From Lachnospiraceae bacterium (GTDB taxonomy: Bacteria; Bacillota; Clostridia; Lachnospirales; Lachnospiraceae), in NCBI GenBank assembly GCA_910573755.1, contig CAJTBO010000038.1:1-41617 (forward strand): a stretch of 41,617 nt of DNA. The letters are read 5' to 3'. Position numbers and translations under genes: made by a program. Below, in pieces: positions 1 to 7,670 of this stretch. Below the pieces are notes generated by a model. That model did no database searches and was not told the origin of the DNA. It worked only from the letters and a program-made list of their open reading frames with translations. The stretch's first letter is position 1. Every line of letters begins with the position of its first letter.

Positions 1-17
1 GAAGGAGGTACTGCCGG

Positions 18-182
18 ATGAAGTCAAAAAACGTGGAAACATTAATCCAGGAGAGGGAAAATCTGCGCGATCTGCTGGAAGACATCATGGAACGGATTCA
101 GGAGTTCCGTGAGGAAGTGTTAACCGGATTGGATGATCTGGAAGACATGATTGCGGAAAACGGCGGAATCGGATTCCGTTGA
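18..182 (+). CDS. Small charged helical protein, 54 aa, unknown function
   Basis: An ATG at 18 follows a strong GAAGGAGG ribosome site at 1-8 and opens a 54-residue frame ending in TGA at 180-182. The product is rich in Glu, Asp, Leu and Arg with heptad-like spacing, so it is probably a short alpha-helical or coiled-coil protein. It has no signal peptide or membrane segment. I do not recognise the family. It may be the last gene of an operon that begins left of the window, since the ribosome site starts at base 1. A chance frame is less likely given the ribosome site and the biased composition. Confidence 0.5.
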   Translation: MKSKNVETLIQERENLRDLLEDIMERIQEFREEVLTGLDDLEDMIAENGGIGFR

Positions 183-610
183 TTCGGCGAAAAAGTCCAC
201 GTTTAACTTGTACTTTTTCTTGACATAGTACCAAAATGGAACAGGACAGTAGATGGTGCGATCAGCCAGATAAAAGAAAAGTAATATATCAGAGTTTTAA
301 AAGATTATAAAGACAGGATTATTCTTGTTGGTATCAGTTATATGAAAAAAAACGAAAAGGCATGAATGCATTATTGAAAAATATTTTCCATAAAAAGAGG
401 AGGATCTACTCTTTTCATGACAGTATAAAATCGGGCAGTCACGAAACGAGTAACAGTTCATGCATCCGGCCTCGCTGCTTGAACATTTACCGAAATGACT
501 GTGACTGCCCCCGGAAAAATTATCCGTTTACTTGACAAAACCTGTTTTCAGTTCGCCCAACAAACTGTTTATAAACGTCACTACATACCTCTGTACAGCA
601 TCTCCCGAAT
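183..610. other. 428-bp intergenic region with a structured inverted repeat
   Basis: I find no convincing gene here. The region lies between the small plus-strand gene and the 3' end of the parA-partner operon, so it sits between converging transcripts. It contains a short hairpin (AAAAGAG/CTCTTTT near 395-417) and the longer nested inverted repeat at 433-510, listed separately. Confidence 0.5.
433..510. repeat. Nested 78-bp inverted repeat, possible structured RNA
   Basis: GGGCAGTCAC (433-442) pairs perfectly with GTGACTGCCC (501-510). Inside, GTAA pairs with TTAC and GTTCA with TGAAC, leaving an apical loop containing CCGGCCTCG. The nested pairing looks like a rod-shaped RNA or a dispersed intergenic palindrome. 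No T-run follows directly, so it is not a classical terminator on either strand. It matches no RNA family I can name. Confidence 0.45.
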
Positions 611-1063
611 TTATACTTTAATAGCTTTATAAGAATCCTCTAGTCTTTTTTCCCGGACTACCTGATCGATAAAACGAATGATTTTCTGCTTATCCTTTTT
701 CTGATATTTATTGTATTGTGCGGATATCAGATAAAGAATGACATTCAGTTCGAAAATTGTGAATTTACTTTTATCCTCTTCTGTCAATGTACTCCAGAAA
801 GATACCATATTTTCCCGGTTCGATGTAATACTGTCGTTCAGCTCGTACCTGGTCAAATCTGTTTGCTCCTCTGAGATCATGTGCTGAAAATCGTTCTCTC
901 CCCATCGGTTCTTTTTGGCGCTTCTTTCTTTTTCAACGCTGCTGTCATATTTGTCCACCATATTCACAAGTTCATCCAGAAGCTCTTCGTCTTCCGGCAG
1001 TCCCAGAATTCGGCTGATGCTTTTGTATTTTTCCAGTAAGCGTATCGCTTTGATCCTATCCAA
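611..1063 (-). CDS. ParA-operon partner protein, 150 aa, unknown family
   Basis: This frame starts with TTG at 1063, two bases after the parA stop, with GGGGGA upstream as a ribosome site. The two genes are therefore almost certainly co-transcribed and translationally coupled. The 150-residue product is highly charged (many K, E, D and R), with N-terminal helices and a C-terminal basic helical stretch. I see no ParB nuclease-like or clear helix-turn-helix signature. Genes directly downstream of a ParA ATPase usually encode its centromere-binding or cargo adaptor, so a DNA-binding or adaptor role is the natural inference, but position is the only support. Confidence 0.65.
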   Translation of the reverse strand: MDRIKAIRLLEKYKSISRILGLPEDEELLDELVNMVDKYDSSVEKERSAKKNRWGENDFQHMISEEQTDLTRYELNDSITSNRENMVSFWSTLTEEDKSKFTIFELNVILYLISAQYNKYQKKDKQKIIRFIDQVVREKRLEDSYKAIKV

Positions 1064-1065
1064 TT

Positions 1066-1923
1066 TTATTCCCCCATTTTTTCGATTCTTTCCAGCATTT
1101 CTTCCGCTATGTATTGATATTCATACCGGTCTGTCTCTTTTCCCTCTCCCATGAACTCGGATACGCTTTTTCTGTCTTTGACTTCATTTTTAAACAGATA
1201 ACCCAAGGATTTCATGGAATTTCTGTAATTGTCCGTGTTTGTATTTCCTTTCCGCATGGTCTCAAAAATGCCGATCAGCCGGGGTTCCGCACCGAATATA
1301 CAGGACAGCACATCGGCGGATTCATTATGAACGCAGTAATTTTCATATATATTTTTTATAACCGCGATATAATGTTTTACGCCTTTGGAGCTCAGCGAAT
1401 CCATGATGGTCGGAATAATATAATAATCAGAATATAAAAACGCGCTCTGCGTAATCACATTATTGCTGGGCGGGCAGTCAAAAAATATAAAATCATATTT
1501 CTCCTGCAGATTGTTATCTTCGATGAAATCCCGCAGCACCAGCAGATTCTCAATGCTTTTTCCAATGTCCATGCTGATCTTGTCTAGTCCGCCGAGTTCA
1601 GAGAATAAACTGTTGGGAATAAAATCAATGGAATTGACCGATTTAATGATGTTTTTGCTGTCCACATGAAAATTGATATTTCCGATTTTCCGCGCCTGCA
1701 TGTAAACCGTATAGAGATAATTGAGCGTCTCATTTCTCCCCAGTTCATCCAGCAGCTGATTGCCGGCCGTCATGCATACGTTGCTCAGAGACGACTGCGG
1801 ATCAAGATCGATCAGCAGAACCCGTTTGTCAAAAGCTTTTGCGAGCTCGACTCCAATATTGTAGGTACTTGTTGTTTTTCCGACACCGCCTTTATAATTT
1901 CCGAAAAATATCTTTCTTCCCAT
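1066..1923 (-). CDS. parA: ParA/Soj-family ATPase (partition or positioning)
   Basis: This 285-residue MinD/ParA-type P-loop ATPase has a deviant Walker A near the N-terminus, KGGVGKTT at about residues 11-18, with the signature lysine (K11). LLIDLDPQSS follows at about 36-45 (Walker A'), and FIFFDCPPS is the Walker B region. ParA proteins form ATP-dependent dimers on nucleoid DNA and move plasmids, chromosomes or protein cargo. Length is normal for a short ParA lacking the N-terminal helix-turn-helix domain. It leads a two-gene minus-strand operon with the 611-1063 partner. The upstream 1924-2117 region carries a strong palindrome that could be operator, centromere or terminator. The context suggests a plasmid-like or integrative element backbone rather than the chromosomal soj/spo0J locus, because no parB or gid genes are adjacent. 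Confidence 0.9.
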   Translation of the reverse strand: MGRKIFFGNYKGGVGKTTSTYNIGVELAKAFDKRVLLIDLDPQSSLSNVCMTAGNQLLDELGRNETLNYLYTVYMQARKIGNINFHVDSKNIIKSVNSIDFIPNSLFSELGGLDKISMDIGKSIENLLVLRDFIEDNNLQEKYDFIFFDCPPSNNVITQSAFLYSDYYIIPTIMDSLSSKGVKHYIAVIKNIYENYCVHNESADVLSCIFGAEPRLIGIFETMRKGNTNTDNYRNSMKSLGYLFKNEVKDRKSVSEFMGEGKETDRYEYQYIAEEMLERIEKMGE

Positions 1924-2087
1924 CCTGTTATCCTCTTTTGCAAATCTTTCTGTAAATTCATTTGTATGATGCAGGGAAACAGCAGGTTCTGTTGTCTTGA
2001 GAACCTGCGCTTTTATTATATTCGATCCATCCCGATTTTACAAGTGCACAAAACGACTTCCGTATCTGATGCAAAATGAAAATTATC

Positions 2088-2117
2088 TTTCACACCCACG
2101 CCGACAAGGGTGTGAAA
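2088..2117. repeat. Perfect 10-bp palindrome upstream of parA
   Basis: TTTCACACCC (2088-2097) is the exact reverse complement of GGGTGTGAAA (2108-2117), separated by 10 bases. The plus strand continues with A residues, and TTT precedes the left arm, so it could work as a bidirectional terminator. Its place 165 bp upstream of parA also fits an operator or centromere-like site. Confidence 0.45.
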
Positions 2118-2200
2118 AATAGCGAAGATGATATATAGTCCCAGATCTGTAAAAAGCAACTGAGAAAAGCATCCTTCACCGCTCCTCAAAAGGGAACCGT

Positions 2201-2251
2201 CCCCGCCGACCGATCGCCGGCGGGGGGTGAGAAGTAACGAAGCAAGTTACT
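2201..2251. repeat. Two adjacent hairpins (GC-rich, then AGTAAC/GTTACT)
   Basis: CCCCGCCG (2201-2208) pairs with CGGCGGGG (2218-2225), and AGTAAC (2233-2238) pairs with GTTACT (2246-2251). The pair sits about 270 bp upstream of the TIM-barrel gene and could be a leader structure, a dispersed repeat or a terminator without a U-tract. Confidence 0.4.
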
Positions 2252-2521
2252 GTTCACACGTCGGCTTGACTGAAAGAAACCGATGGTATAGACTTAAATC
2301 TCCAATTTCTGGAAGGAACAATGCTTGAGATACCTGGCCTGCCATGATAAAATAAAACCAACATTCCTGCCGCTGGATGGCAGAGATAAAGCCAAAGCTT
2401 TCGCAGCAAAGCTGCAGGATATCCGATTTTTATGGTATTTGTCAAATGGATATTTCACAACTGCTTGCTTCGCTGTTTGCAGGAATAGCCATATTTACAA
2501 TACAGTCAGCAGGTGAATCAT

Positions 2522-3319
2522 ATGATAAAACTGGGTGTGGCCAGAAAATACGCAAAAGATTTAGAGCGTTACATTGCGAAAATCGCCGGAGAAGGGGTAG
2601 ATGCATTTGAAATAGGATTTGCATACGGAGTCCCCGAAATTTTTCCGGAAGAATATTTAAAATGCGCAGAGGATCATCAGGTCACATTGAGCGGTCATCT
2701 CCCGTTTTGGATTAACCTCGGAAATCTGGAAAACCGGGAAAAAAATGTCAATTATCTGTCCGGCGGATTTCGTCTGGCAGAGCAGATGAAATCCACCGTT
2801 GTCTTCCATCTGGGCTTTTATGGAAAAAATGATTACGAAAGCATTCATCAGAATATTTTGAAAAGCTTTGACGCGGTACTGCAGAAGATGCCTTTGGAAA
2901 ACGGAAGAATTGGCATCGAGACCACCGGCAAACAAAAAGCTATTGGAACAGTAGAGGAGATTGTCCGAATTGTCAATGATCTTACCCACCCTAATGTTAT
3001 CCCTGTCGTAGATTGGTCGCATCTATACGCAAGATCGAACGGCATGGTGGGGAAAGATCTGGAGAGCTTTCTTTTCGTCATCCGGCAGATCCAGAATAAC
3101 GGCGGCGCAAAGCCGGATTATTTTCACGGCGGCAGCGTTTTGTTCCAGAACGGAAATGAACAAAAACATATCAGCGCCAGAAATCTGGCGCCTTCCATGC
3201 CTCTGCTGCAGAAAGCGCTGGAAAAAACGAATATATCTGATTATACTTTAATTATAGAATCTCCGGATTCGATAAATGATATCAAATGGTTGAGAGGAGA
3301 GCAGCATGTACCAGTTTAA
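2522..3319 (+). CDS. Endonuclease-IV-like TIM-barrel metalloenzyme
   Basis: This is a 265-residue AP-endonuclease-2/xylose-isomerase-like TIM barrel. Start ATG 2522 is preferred over GTG 2513 because AGGTG at 2511-2515 makes a good ribosome site. The metal-ligand pattern of endonuclease IV (Nfo) is nearly complete: H59 in GHLPFWINL, H96 in FHLGFYG, E133 in GIETTGK, D164 and H167 in VVDWSHLYAR, H202 in YFHGGS, H216 in QKHI, and E246 in IIESPD. The Asp two residues before the last His appears to be Gln/Lys instead. The HxPxxINL and ETTGK motifs point to Nfo-type enzymes more than to sugar isomerases. Nfo proteins cleave DNA at abasic sites using three zinc ions; whether this one acts on DNA or a small molecule is unknown. 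It overlaps the radical SAM gene by 14 bp. Confidence 0.8.
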   Translation: MIKLGVARKYAKDLERYIAKIAGEGVDAFEIGFAYGVPEIFPEEYLKCAEDHQVTLSGHLPFWINLGNLENREKNVNYLSGGFRLAEQMKSTVVFHLGFYGKNDYESIHQNILKSFDAVLQKMPLENGRIGIETTGKQKAIGTVEEIVRIVNDLTHPNVIPVVDWSHLYARSNGMVGKDLESFLFVIRQIQNNGGAKPDYFHGGSVLFQNGNEQKHISARNLAPSMPLLQKALEKTNISDYTLIIESPDSINDIKWLRGEQHVPV

Positions 3320-4205
3320 TTATGAGAAACAACATTTTATAAATACAGGAAATGAACTGGAAATTCCGGAGAATCCCCTGACGGTTACCCTGCAGATTAA
3401 CAGGACCTGCAATCTGAAATGCGTTTACTGCAGCGAATACGGGCAGATCGATGATATTTCCATGAAAAATGCAGAAGAGTATGTTTCCAGATTAAAAGGC
3501 GTGAAGCGCGTGATCATTAGCGGTGGTGAACCGCTGATGCATAGAAACGTACTGGAGATCCTGAAATTATGCCGGGAAAACTTCGACGTGGTTGCTCTGG
3601 CTACAAACGCCACGCTGATAACACGTCAAAAGGCGGAAGTGATCGTACCGTATGTTGACTATTTTGATATTACGATTGACGGTCCCAGGAATATCCACAA
3701 CTGCATACGGGGTGCTTATGACAACATTATAGAAGGGATCCAGAATATCCGAAATGCCGGCGGAAAGCTTTCGATCGTCACGGTATTGTTTGAAAAAAAC
3801 AAGGATGTTCTGCCGTACATTGCACTGCTTGCGGACACTTTCGAGGCGGAAAAACTGAAAATCCTGAGTCCCATTCCCAAGGGAAAGGGCGTGGATATCT
3901 ATGACAAAAGGCTTACGTCAGAGGAGACTGAAAAAATATTTCGCAGACTGGTTGAATATAAAGATAAGTTTGGGCTTCGGACAAAGCTGGTTATGACAGA
4001 CTGGAACCGTATTCGGGAAGGACATGCAATTCTGATACATCCGGACGGAACCGTGGTGGCGTCTCCTGTATGGACACAGAAAAGCTGCGTGGAAATCATC
4101 GGCGATCTGAACGGCGCCGACATTCACGATATATGGGAAAATTATCCCTATAAAGAACATCACGTCAGCAAATACATTGAAAAAACGATGAGAGTATACG
4201 CATAA
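3306..4205 (+). CDS. Radical SAM enzyme, MoaA-like fold, unknown substrate
   Basis: This 299-residue radical SAM protein carries the CxxxCxxC cluster motif at C35-C39-C42 (CNLKCVYC), which binds the [4Fe-4S] cluster that cleaves S-adenosylmethionine. The SAM-binding GGEP motif follows at 73-76. The C-terminal part resembles the start of SPASM/twitch extensions (a Gly-Asp-Leu segment, then an IWENYPY element), but it has only one cysteine, so auxiliary clusters are probably absent. ATG 3306 lies inside the end of the TIM-barrel gene, with GAGAGGAG just upstream, implying translational coupling. I see no obvious peptide precursor nearby, so a RiPP maturase role is unsupported. Nucleotide, tRNA or sugar modification is possible. 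Confidence 0.85.
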   Translation: MYQFNYEKQHFINTGNELEIPENPLTVTLQINRTCNLKCVYCSEYGQIDDISMKNAEEYVSRLKGVKRVIISGGEPLMHRNVLEILKLCRENFDVVALATNATLITRQKAEVIVPYVDYFDITIDGPRNIHNCIRGAYDNIIEGIQNIRNAGGKLSIVTVLFEKNKDVLPYIALLADTFEAEKLKILSPIPKGKGVDIYDKRLTSEETEKIFRRLVEYKDKFGLRTKLVMTDWNRIREGHAILIHPDGTVVASPVWTQKSCVEIIGDLNGADIHDIWENYPYKEHHVSKYIEKTMRVYA

Positions 4206-4230
4206 GAGAAGCGCACTGCGCCGGAGGCAA

Positions 4231-5586
4231 ATGATGAATACAATTGGTATAATCCTGGTTATCACAGTTACATTGGCGATCGGAGTCATCCTGTCCTGGA
4301 GAAGTAAAAATCTTCTGCAGACCATTGCCGTTTCCTTGAGCTTTGTTTTCATATCATGGCTTACAATGCCTTTATATGTTGTACTGCCGGAGGGCTCTTA
4401 TGCATATGACGTATGGTATTCCTGGCCTTTCCGTTGGTATAAACTGGGGGGAAATATCTATATTTTTGCAGGTACAGCTGCCGTCGCAGTGCTTTTATAC
4501 TGGATCGACAAGATCGCATCGGATGGCAAAGCAGGCGTGAAAAACGCGAAGGAGATCAACCGTTCCTATATGACATTCATGAGAAATGCGAAGCGGATCT
4601 ATATGATAGGAAGAGATCTGGATTTTCTGAAGGAACCTCTATACAAAGAGCAGTGCAGGATAGCGGAGCGTCTGGGAAACAAATGCAGCATGTTATGTGA
4701 ATACACGGACAATCCGGCATTGTTAGAACTTTACCATACGCTTTCCAAAAAAGGAATTCGAATCCGATGCTACACATCGGATGACTGCATAACGAATCTG
4801 ACCGGACAGATCAAGGAAGATGATAAAGGGAAGATGGAAGCTATCTTTGTATCCAAACATGCGGAAAAGAAATTTATACAGACAGACCTTACGAATGCAT
4901 TCCAGGTAACGCCCATCTTTGATCACTATAATCAACTTTTCGAGAAGTCGAAGGATGCCGTCATCCGATACATCGCTCTGGATATCGGGGGCGTATTTTT
5001 CGACGGAGAGCTGTACAGAGATTTTTTTGAAAAAGTTGAGTCCTTATATCATGTAAAAATACCGAGAATAAAAAACGATAAACTGAATATTGACCAGCGG
5101 GTGATGAAGGGTGAAATTACGATTGTCAGATACATATCAGAAAAAACCGGAAAAATATTTTCCGATGCGGAAACTGCAGAGATTCTTTCCTTGTGGAGCA
5201 ATGTCTGGCATCCCAATCCGGATATTTTAAAGCTCATGATACAGTTAAAGCAGTCCGGATACGTCATCTGTCCCTTTGCAAATCTGGATCAGGAAAATGG
5301 AGACATGTATCTTGGGAGAAATGATTTTTACGAATTTTCGGACCGGCACTATTTCTCCTATGAAACCGGATATGCGAAGCCAGATAAAAATGCTTTTCAT
5401 CACTTTTACAAAAAAGAGAAAGAAATCAATCCCAATCTGCAGCCTTTTCAGATTCTTTTGATTGATGATCAGGATAAAAATATTAACACCGCTGTACAAT
5501 TGGGATGGAAAACTGTAAAATTTTCGATCGAACGTGAATCAGCGGAAGCATTGCGGGAAAAATTGAAGAAGGCGGGGGTTGTTTAG
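4231..5586 (+). CDS. Membrane-anchored protein with PLD-like middle and HAD C-terminal domain
   Basis: This is a 451-residue multidomain protein. Three hydrophobic segments at about residues 5-23, 30-52 and 75-92 predict an N-terminal membrane anchor. Residues about 108-240 look like a compact alpha/beta domain reminiscent of phospholipase-D-like folds, without visible HKD motifs. Residues 245-451 are a HAD hydrolase: nucleophile D251 in LDIGGVFFDG, K383 in YAKPDK, and D412/D413 in LLIDDQDKN. The motif II Ser/Thr is replaced around PFANLD (about 348-353), so phosphatase activity may be altered. GGAGG at 4223-4227 serves ATG 4231 or 4234. The gene is 25 bp downstream of the radical SAM gene, so the three genes form one operon. 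The HAD call is firm; the middle-domain call is tentative. Confidence 0.75.
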   Translation: MMNTIGIILVITVTLAIGVILSWRSKNLLQTIAVSLSFVFISWLTMPLYVVLPEGSYAYDVWYSWPFRWYKLGGNIYIFAGTAAVAVLLYWIDKIASDGKAGVKNAKEINRSYMTFMRNAKRIYMIGRDLDFLKEPLYKEQCRIAERLGNKCSMLCEYTDNPALLELYHTLSKKGIRIRCYTSDDCITNLTGQIKEDDKGKMEAIFVSKHAEKKFIQTDLTNAFQVTPIFDHYNQLFEKSKDAVIRYIALDIGGVFFDGELYRDFFEKVESLYHVKIPRIKNDKLNIDQRVMKGEITIVRYISEKTGKIFSDAETAEILSLWSNVWHPNPDILKLMIQLKQSGYVICPFANLDQENGDMYLGRNDFYEFSDRHYFSYETGYAKPDKNAFHHFYKKEKEINPNLQPFQILLIDDQDKNINTAVQLGWKTVKFSIERESAEALREKLKKAGVV

Positions 5587-5622
5587 TTATGGTTCATGCT
5601 GTAGGGGGATGTTTTTTCTGAA

Positions 5623-6503
5623 CTATAAATGAGCAAATTTAAAAAATTGCACAATAAGCCTATGCCACTAAAGCTATAACCTGCTCGAAGTCAATGTGCC
5701 TCGCCCCACACTGGTAGACGAAACGAATCCGTTCTTCCAGGATATGGCTGTAAATATAAGCATAGCCGTCTTTGAAGGATATGGTTTCACCACAGCCAGT
5801 ATACGCAAGCAGATGGACCAGCGACATCAGCAGCCAGTACCTCCTGATCCTCTGCGATGAGCGGACCTGGTACCTTTCAAATGCCAGTCTGTCTTTTGCC
5901 TGGCGGAAAAACACATCCACCGGTCACCGTTCCACATATCTGTCCAGGATCTCCCGGATGCTTAAAGAAACATCTGTGCTGATAAAAGCCCGCGGGGCTT
6001 TTGGGGCATGGAACGCGCCCTTCGGATAGCTGATCAGGACTACTGCGTTTTCAATGCGTTGAGGCTTCCTTCATACCGATAGACATAATAGCTTCGGCTG
6101 CCAACGGTCACGAGGCTGACAGTAGTATCGGTCTTTCTTAAATGAAGGGCGAACTCGCTTACCTTCTGCTTTATACCGTAGGGGTACAGCACCCGGTTCG
6201 CCTTCAGTGCACCAATGGTATAGAAGCCCTTTTTGATAAAGGCATTCATGATGTCACCGCATATATATCAGCTGTCGCAGAGAAAATAAGAAACAACTGG
6301 CGGTACAGGCAGTTCATCCGCAATCTCCTGTACGATTTTCACCTTTGATTTGGATTTGTCGTACATGACGATGGCATAATTCAGGACAATGCCGTTGCAG
6401 GAGAGCATGACGGCTACAGCCTGATGCCCATAGTTCTGCTTCCACTTAAGATGGGACTGGTGGAAGGTTATTTTGGTAAAAATTCAAACTTGCTCAATTA
6501 TAG
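5623..6503 (-). mobile_element. Internally deleted insertion sequence bounded by terminal inverted repeats
   Basis: CTATAAATGAGCAAATTT at 5623-5640 matches the reverse complement of 6486-6503 (CTATAATTGAGCAAGTTT) with two mismatches, and weaker similarity continues inward. These look like terminal inverted repeats enclosing the transposase remnant. Only a few bases separate the right repeat from mid-protein transposase sequence, so the transposase 5' part has been deleted. I see no flanking target duplication. Confidence 0.65.
5660..6480 (-). pseudogene. Degenerate DDE transposase (IS4/IS701-like), multiple lesions
   Basis: The minus-strand translation gives recognisable transposase segments in more than one frame. 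From the N-terminal side these are NYAIVMYDKSKSKVKIVQEI near 6380, KKGFYTIGALKANRVLYPYG near 6200, and PVDVFFRQAKDRLAFERYQ near 5900, the last carrying the catalytic Glu region of a DDE enzyme. Lesions visible by eye are a TGA replacing Trp after LCDS near 6268, a one-base deletion near 6055 that shifts frame after GSLNAL, and a TGA replacing Trp in VERWPVDVFF near 5923. The N-terminus is missing. It cannot make an active transposase. The family label is tentative. Confidence 0.8.
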
Positions 6504-7179
6504 ATATATAATAAAGCAACGATAAATCGGGATTGGAAAGGACATATAAAAATGATTTCTGCAATTTATGACATGAGCAAATGCTTATGTACGGTAAAGA
6601 AGCAAGCAACCGAAAACAAGAGATAGACCGCCAGCACCACACTATTCCGAACCAAAGAAATCAAAGACCAAAAGACAAGCATTGTGGAAAAATCTAAACT
6701 TTTGGATTTTTCCACAAATCCAAACTTATATAAAATCCAAACTTTTCTGAAAACAGCTTGATAATTGGGGATTCTTGCCGGAAAAAGTTTGGATTTCGTT
6801 TCACAAAGTACAATACTCCAATTATGACAAAATGCGTAAAACACTACTATTTAGCTCTGTTTCAATCAATTTATTCTCATTTCTGACAAGAGAAGTACAA
6901 AACAAAATCCAAACTTTTTTATCAGAAAATGCCTTGAATAAAGGATTTACAGAGGAAAGTTTGGATTTCTTCTAAGTTTGGATTTGTGGAAATGTGCATA
7001 ACAGGCTATGGAATCATGGATAGCTCTATTTACAGCACATGGAAAAGCTAAAGAGCAGCTTTCCCACGTCCTGCAAACAGAGTTACCCACAATTCCATGA
7101 GACAGCCAGTTATACACATTACCACCAATGTCGACAGCGGCGAAATCTCACCTTACACCGACCTATATTTTTTACTTAG
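6504..7179. other. AT-rich origin-like region with iterons and DnaA-box-like sites
   Basis: A 676-bp stretch holds no convincing gene. The two longer open frames here are largely made of repeats and lack ribosome sites. It contains the 12-bp iterons (6690-6985) and several 9-mers one mismatch from the DnaA box TTATCCACA: TTTTCCACA 6708-6716, TTACCCACA 7083-7091 and TTATACACA 7110-7118. A terminator closes it at 7180. Together this resembles the origin of an iteron plasmid or a replicating integrative element; no rep gene is adjacent. Confidence 0.5.
6690..6985. repeat. Six perfect 12-bp iterons (AAATCCAAACTT) in both orientations
   Basis: Perfect copies lie at 6716-6727, 6733-6744 and 6905-6916 on the plus strand, and at 6785-6796, 6957-6968 and 6974-6985 on the minus strand. 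A one-mismatch copy is at 6690-6701. Two pairs have an identical 17-bp period (6716/6733 and 6957/6974), and the outer clusters point toward each other. Regular spacing and orientation are what replication-initiator or partition-protein binding sites show. Confidence 0.8.
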
Positions 7180-7214
7180 CAACAACCAGATTAAGTTGTT
7201 GTTATTTTTATTTT
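7180..7214 (+). terminator. Rho-independent terminator
   Basis: CAACAAC (7180-7186) pairs with GTTGTTG (7195-7201) across an 8-base loop, followed by TTATTTTTATTTT. It would stop plus-strand transcription from the iteron region just before the ytrA-type promoter. Confidence 0.6.
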
Positions 7215-7219
7215 GTGGA

Positions 7220-7247
7220 TTGACTATAATAACAAGGGTGATATAAT
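7220..7247 (+). promoter_or_regulatory. Sigma-A promoter for the GntR-ABC operon
   Basis: TTGACT (7220-7225) and a perfect TATAAT (7242-7247) are 16 bp apart, upstream of the regulator gene at 7292. The operator at 7247-7267 abuts the -10 element. Confidence 0.75.
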
Positions 7248-7267
7248 GTACTTGTACATTAAGTACA
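7247..7267. promoter_or_regulatory. Palindromic operator for the YtrA-type repressor
   Basis: TGTACTT (7247-7253) and AAGTACA (7261-7267) are perfect inverted repeats with a 7-base spacer, overlapping the end of the -10 box and the transcription start. GntR/YtrA regulators bind GTAC-like inverted repeats at this position and autorepress, so it is very probably the operator of the 7292 gene. Confidence 0.7.
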
Positions 7268-7291
7268 CTCAGAAAGCAGAGGTGGTGAATC

Positions 7292-7669
7292 GTGGAAATC
7301 ATTATCAGTAACAATGCCAATAAACCGATTTATGAACAAATCACATCACAAATCAAGGCAATGATAATGAGCGGAGAATTACAGGCAGGTGACGCAATCC
7401 CCTCTATGCGGGCTTTGGCAAAATCAATTCATGTAAGCGTTATTACAGTCCAAAAAGCTTATGAGGATTTACAAAGAGACGGATTTATCGAAACTACGGT
7501 TGGCAGAGGAAGTTTTGTGTCGGCGCAGAACAAAGAATTTTATCAAGAGGAACAGCAGCGTATAGCCGAAGAACATTTGCAAATAGCTGCCGAAATTGGG
7601 AGAACAAGCAATATTTCTCTCGAAAAATTGACGGAAATATTAACTTTATTTTATCAAGAGGAGGAATAG
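7292..7669 (+). CDS. GntR-family transcriptional regulator, YtrA subfamily
   Basis: This 125-residue protein has an N-terminal winged helix-turn-helix (about residues 8-75): the IYEQITSQIKAMIMSGEL opening and the SMRALAKSIHVSVITVQKAYEDL recognition segment are typical GntR sequence. The short C-terminal tail of about 45 residues places it in the YtrA subfamily, which lacks a large ligand domain and pairs with ABC transporter genes. Start is GTG 7292 with GAGGTGG upstream. The gene is one base from the ATPase gene and sits behind a promoter/palindrome that should be its own operator. YtrA-type regulators usually repress ABC exporters that respond to cell-wall-active antibiotics; the inducer here is unknown. 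Confidence 0.9.
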   Translation: MEIIISNNANKPIYEQITSQIKAMIMSGELQAGDAIPSMRALAKSIHVSVITVQKAYEDLQRDGFIETTVGRGSFVSAQNKEFYQEEQQRIAEEHLQIAAEIGRTSNISLEKLTEILTLFYQEEE

Positions 7670-7670
7670 T

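Larger units (their letters stand above)
1924..2521. other. 598-bp divergent intergenic region with three hairpins
   Basis: This lies between parA (minus) and the TIM-barrel gene (plus) and should hold both promoters. It contains the palindromes at 2088-2117, 2201-2225 and 2233-2251. An open stretch at 2325-2513 translates to 63 residues, but it has no ribosome site and no family I recognise; it may be decayed coding sequence or the long leader of the downstream operon. Confidence 0.5.

Noticed and set aside
2325-2513. 63-aa open frame upstream of the TIM-barrel gene (FLPLDGRDKAKAFAAKLQDIRFLWYL) as a possible RiPP precursor for the radical SAM enzyme
   Set aside because: No ribosome site, no leader-core layout or family resemblance; it may only be a leader region or decayed sequence.
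6566-6975. Two open frames (92 aa minus, 66 aa plus) in the iteron region
   Set aside because: Both consist largely of iteron sequence, overlap each other and lack ribosome sites, so they are probably not genes.
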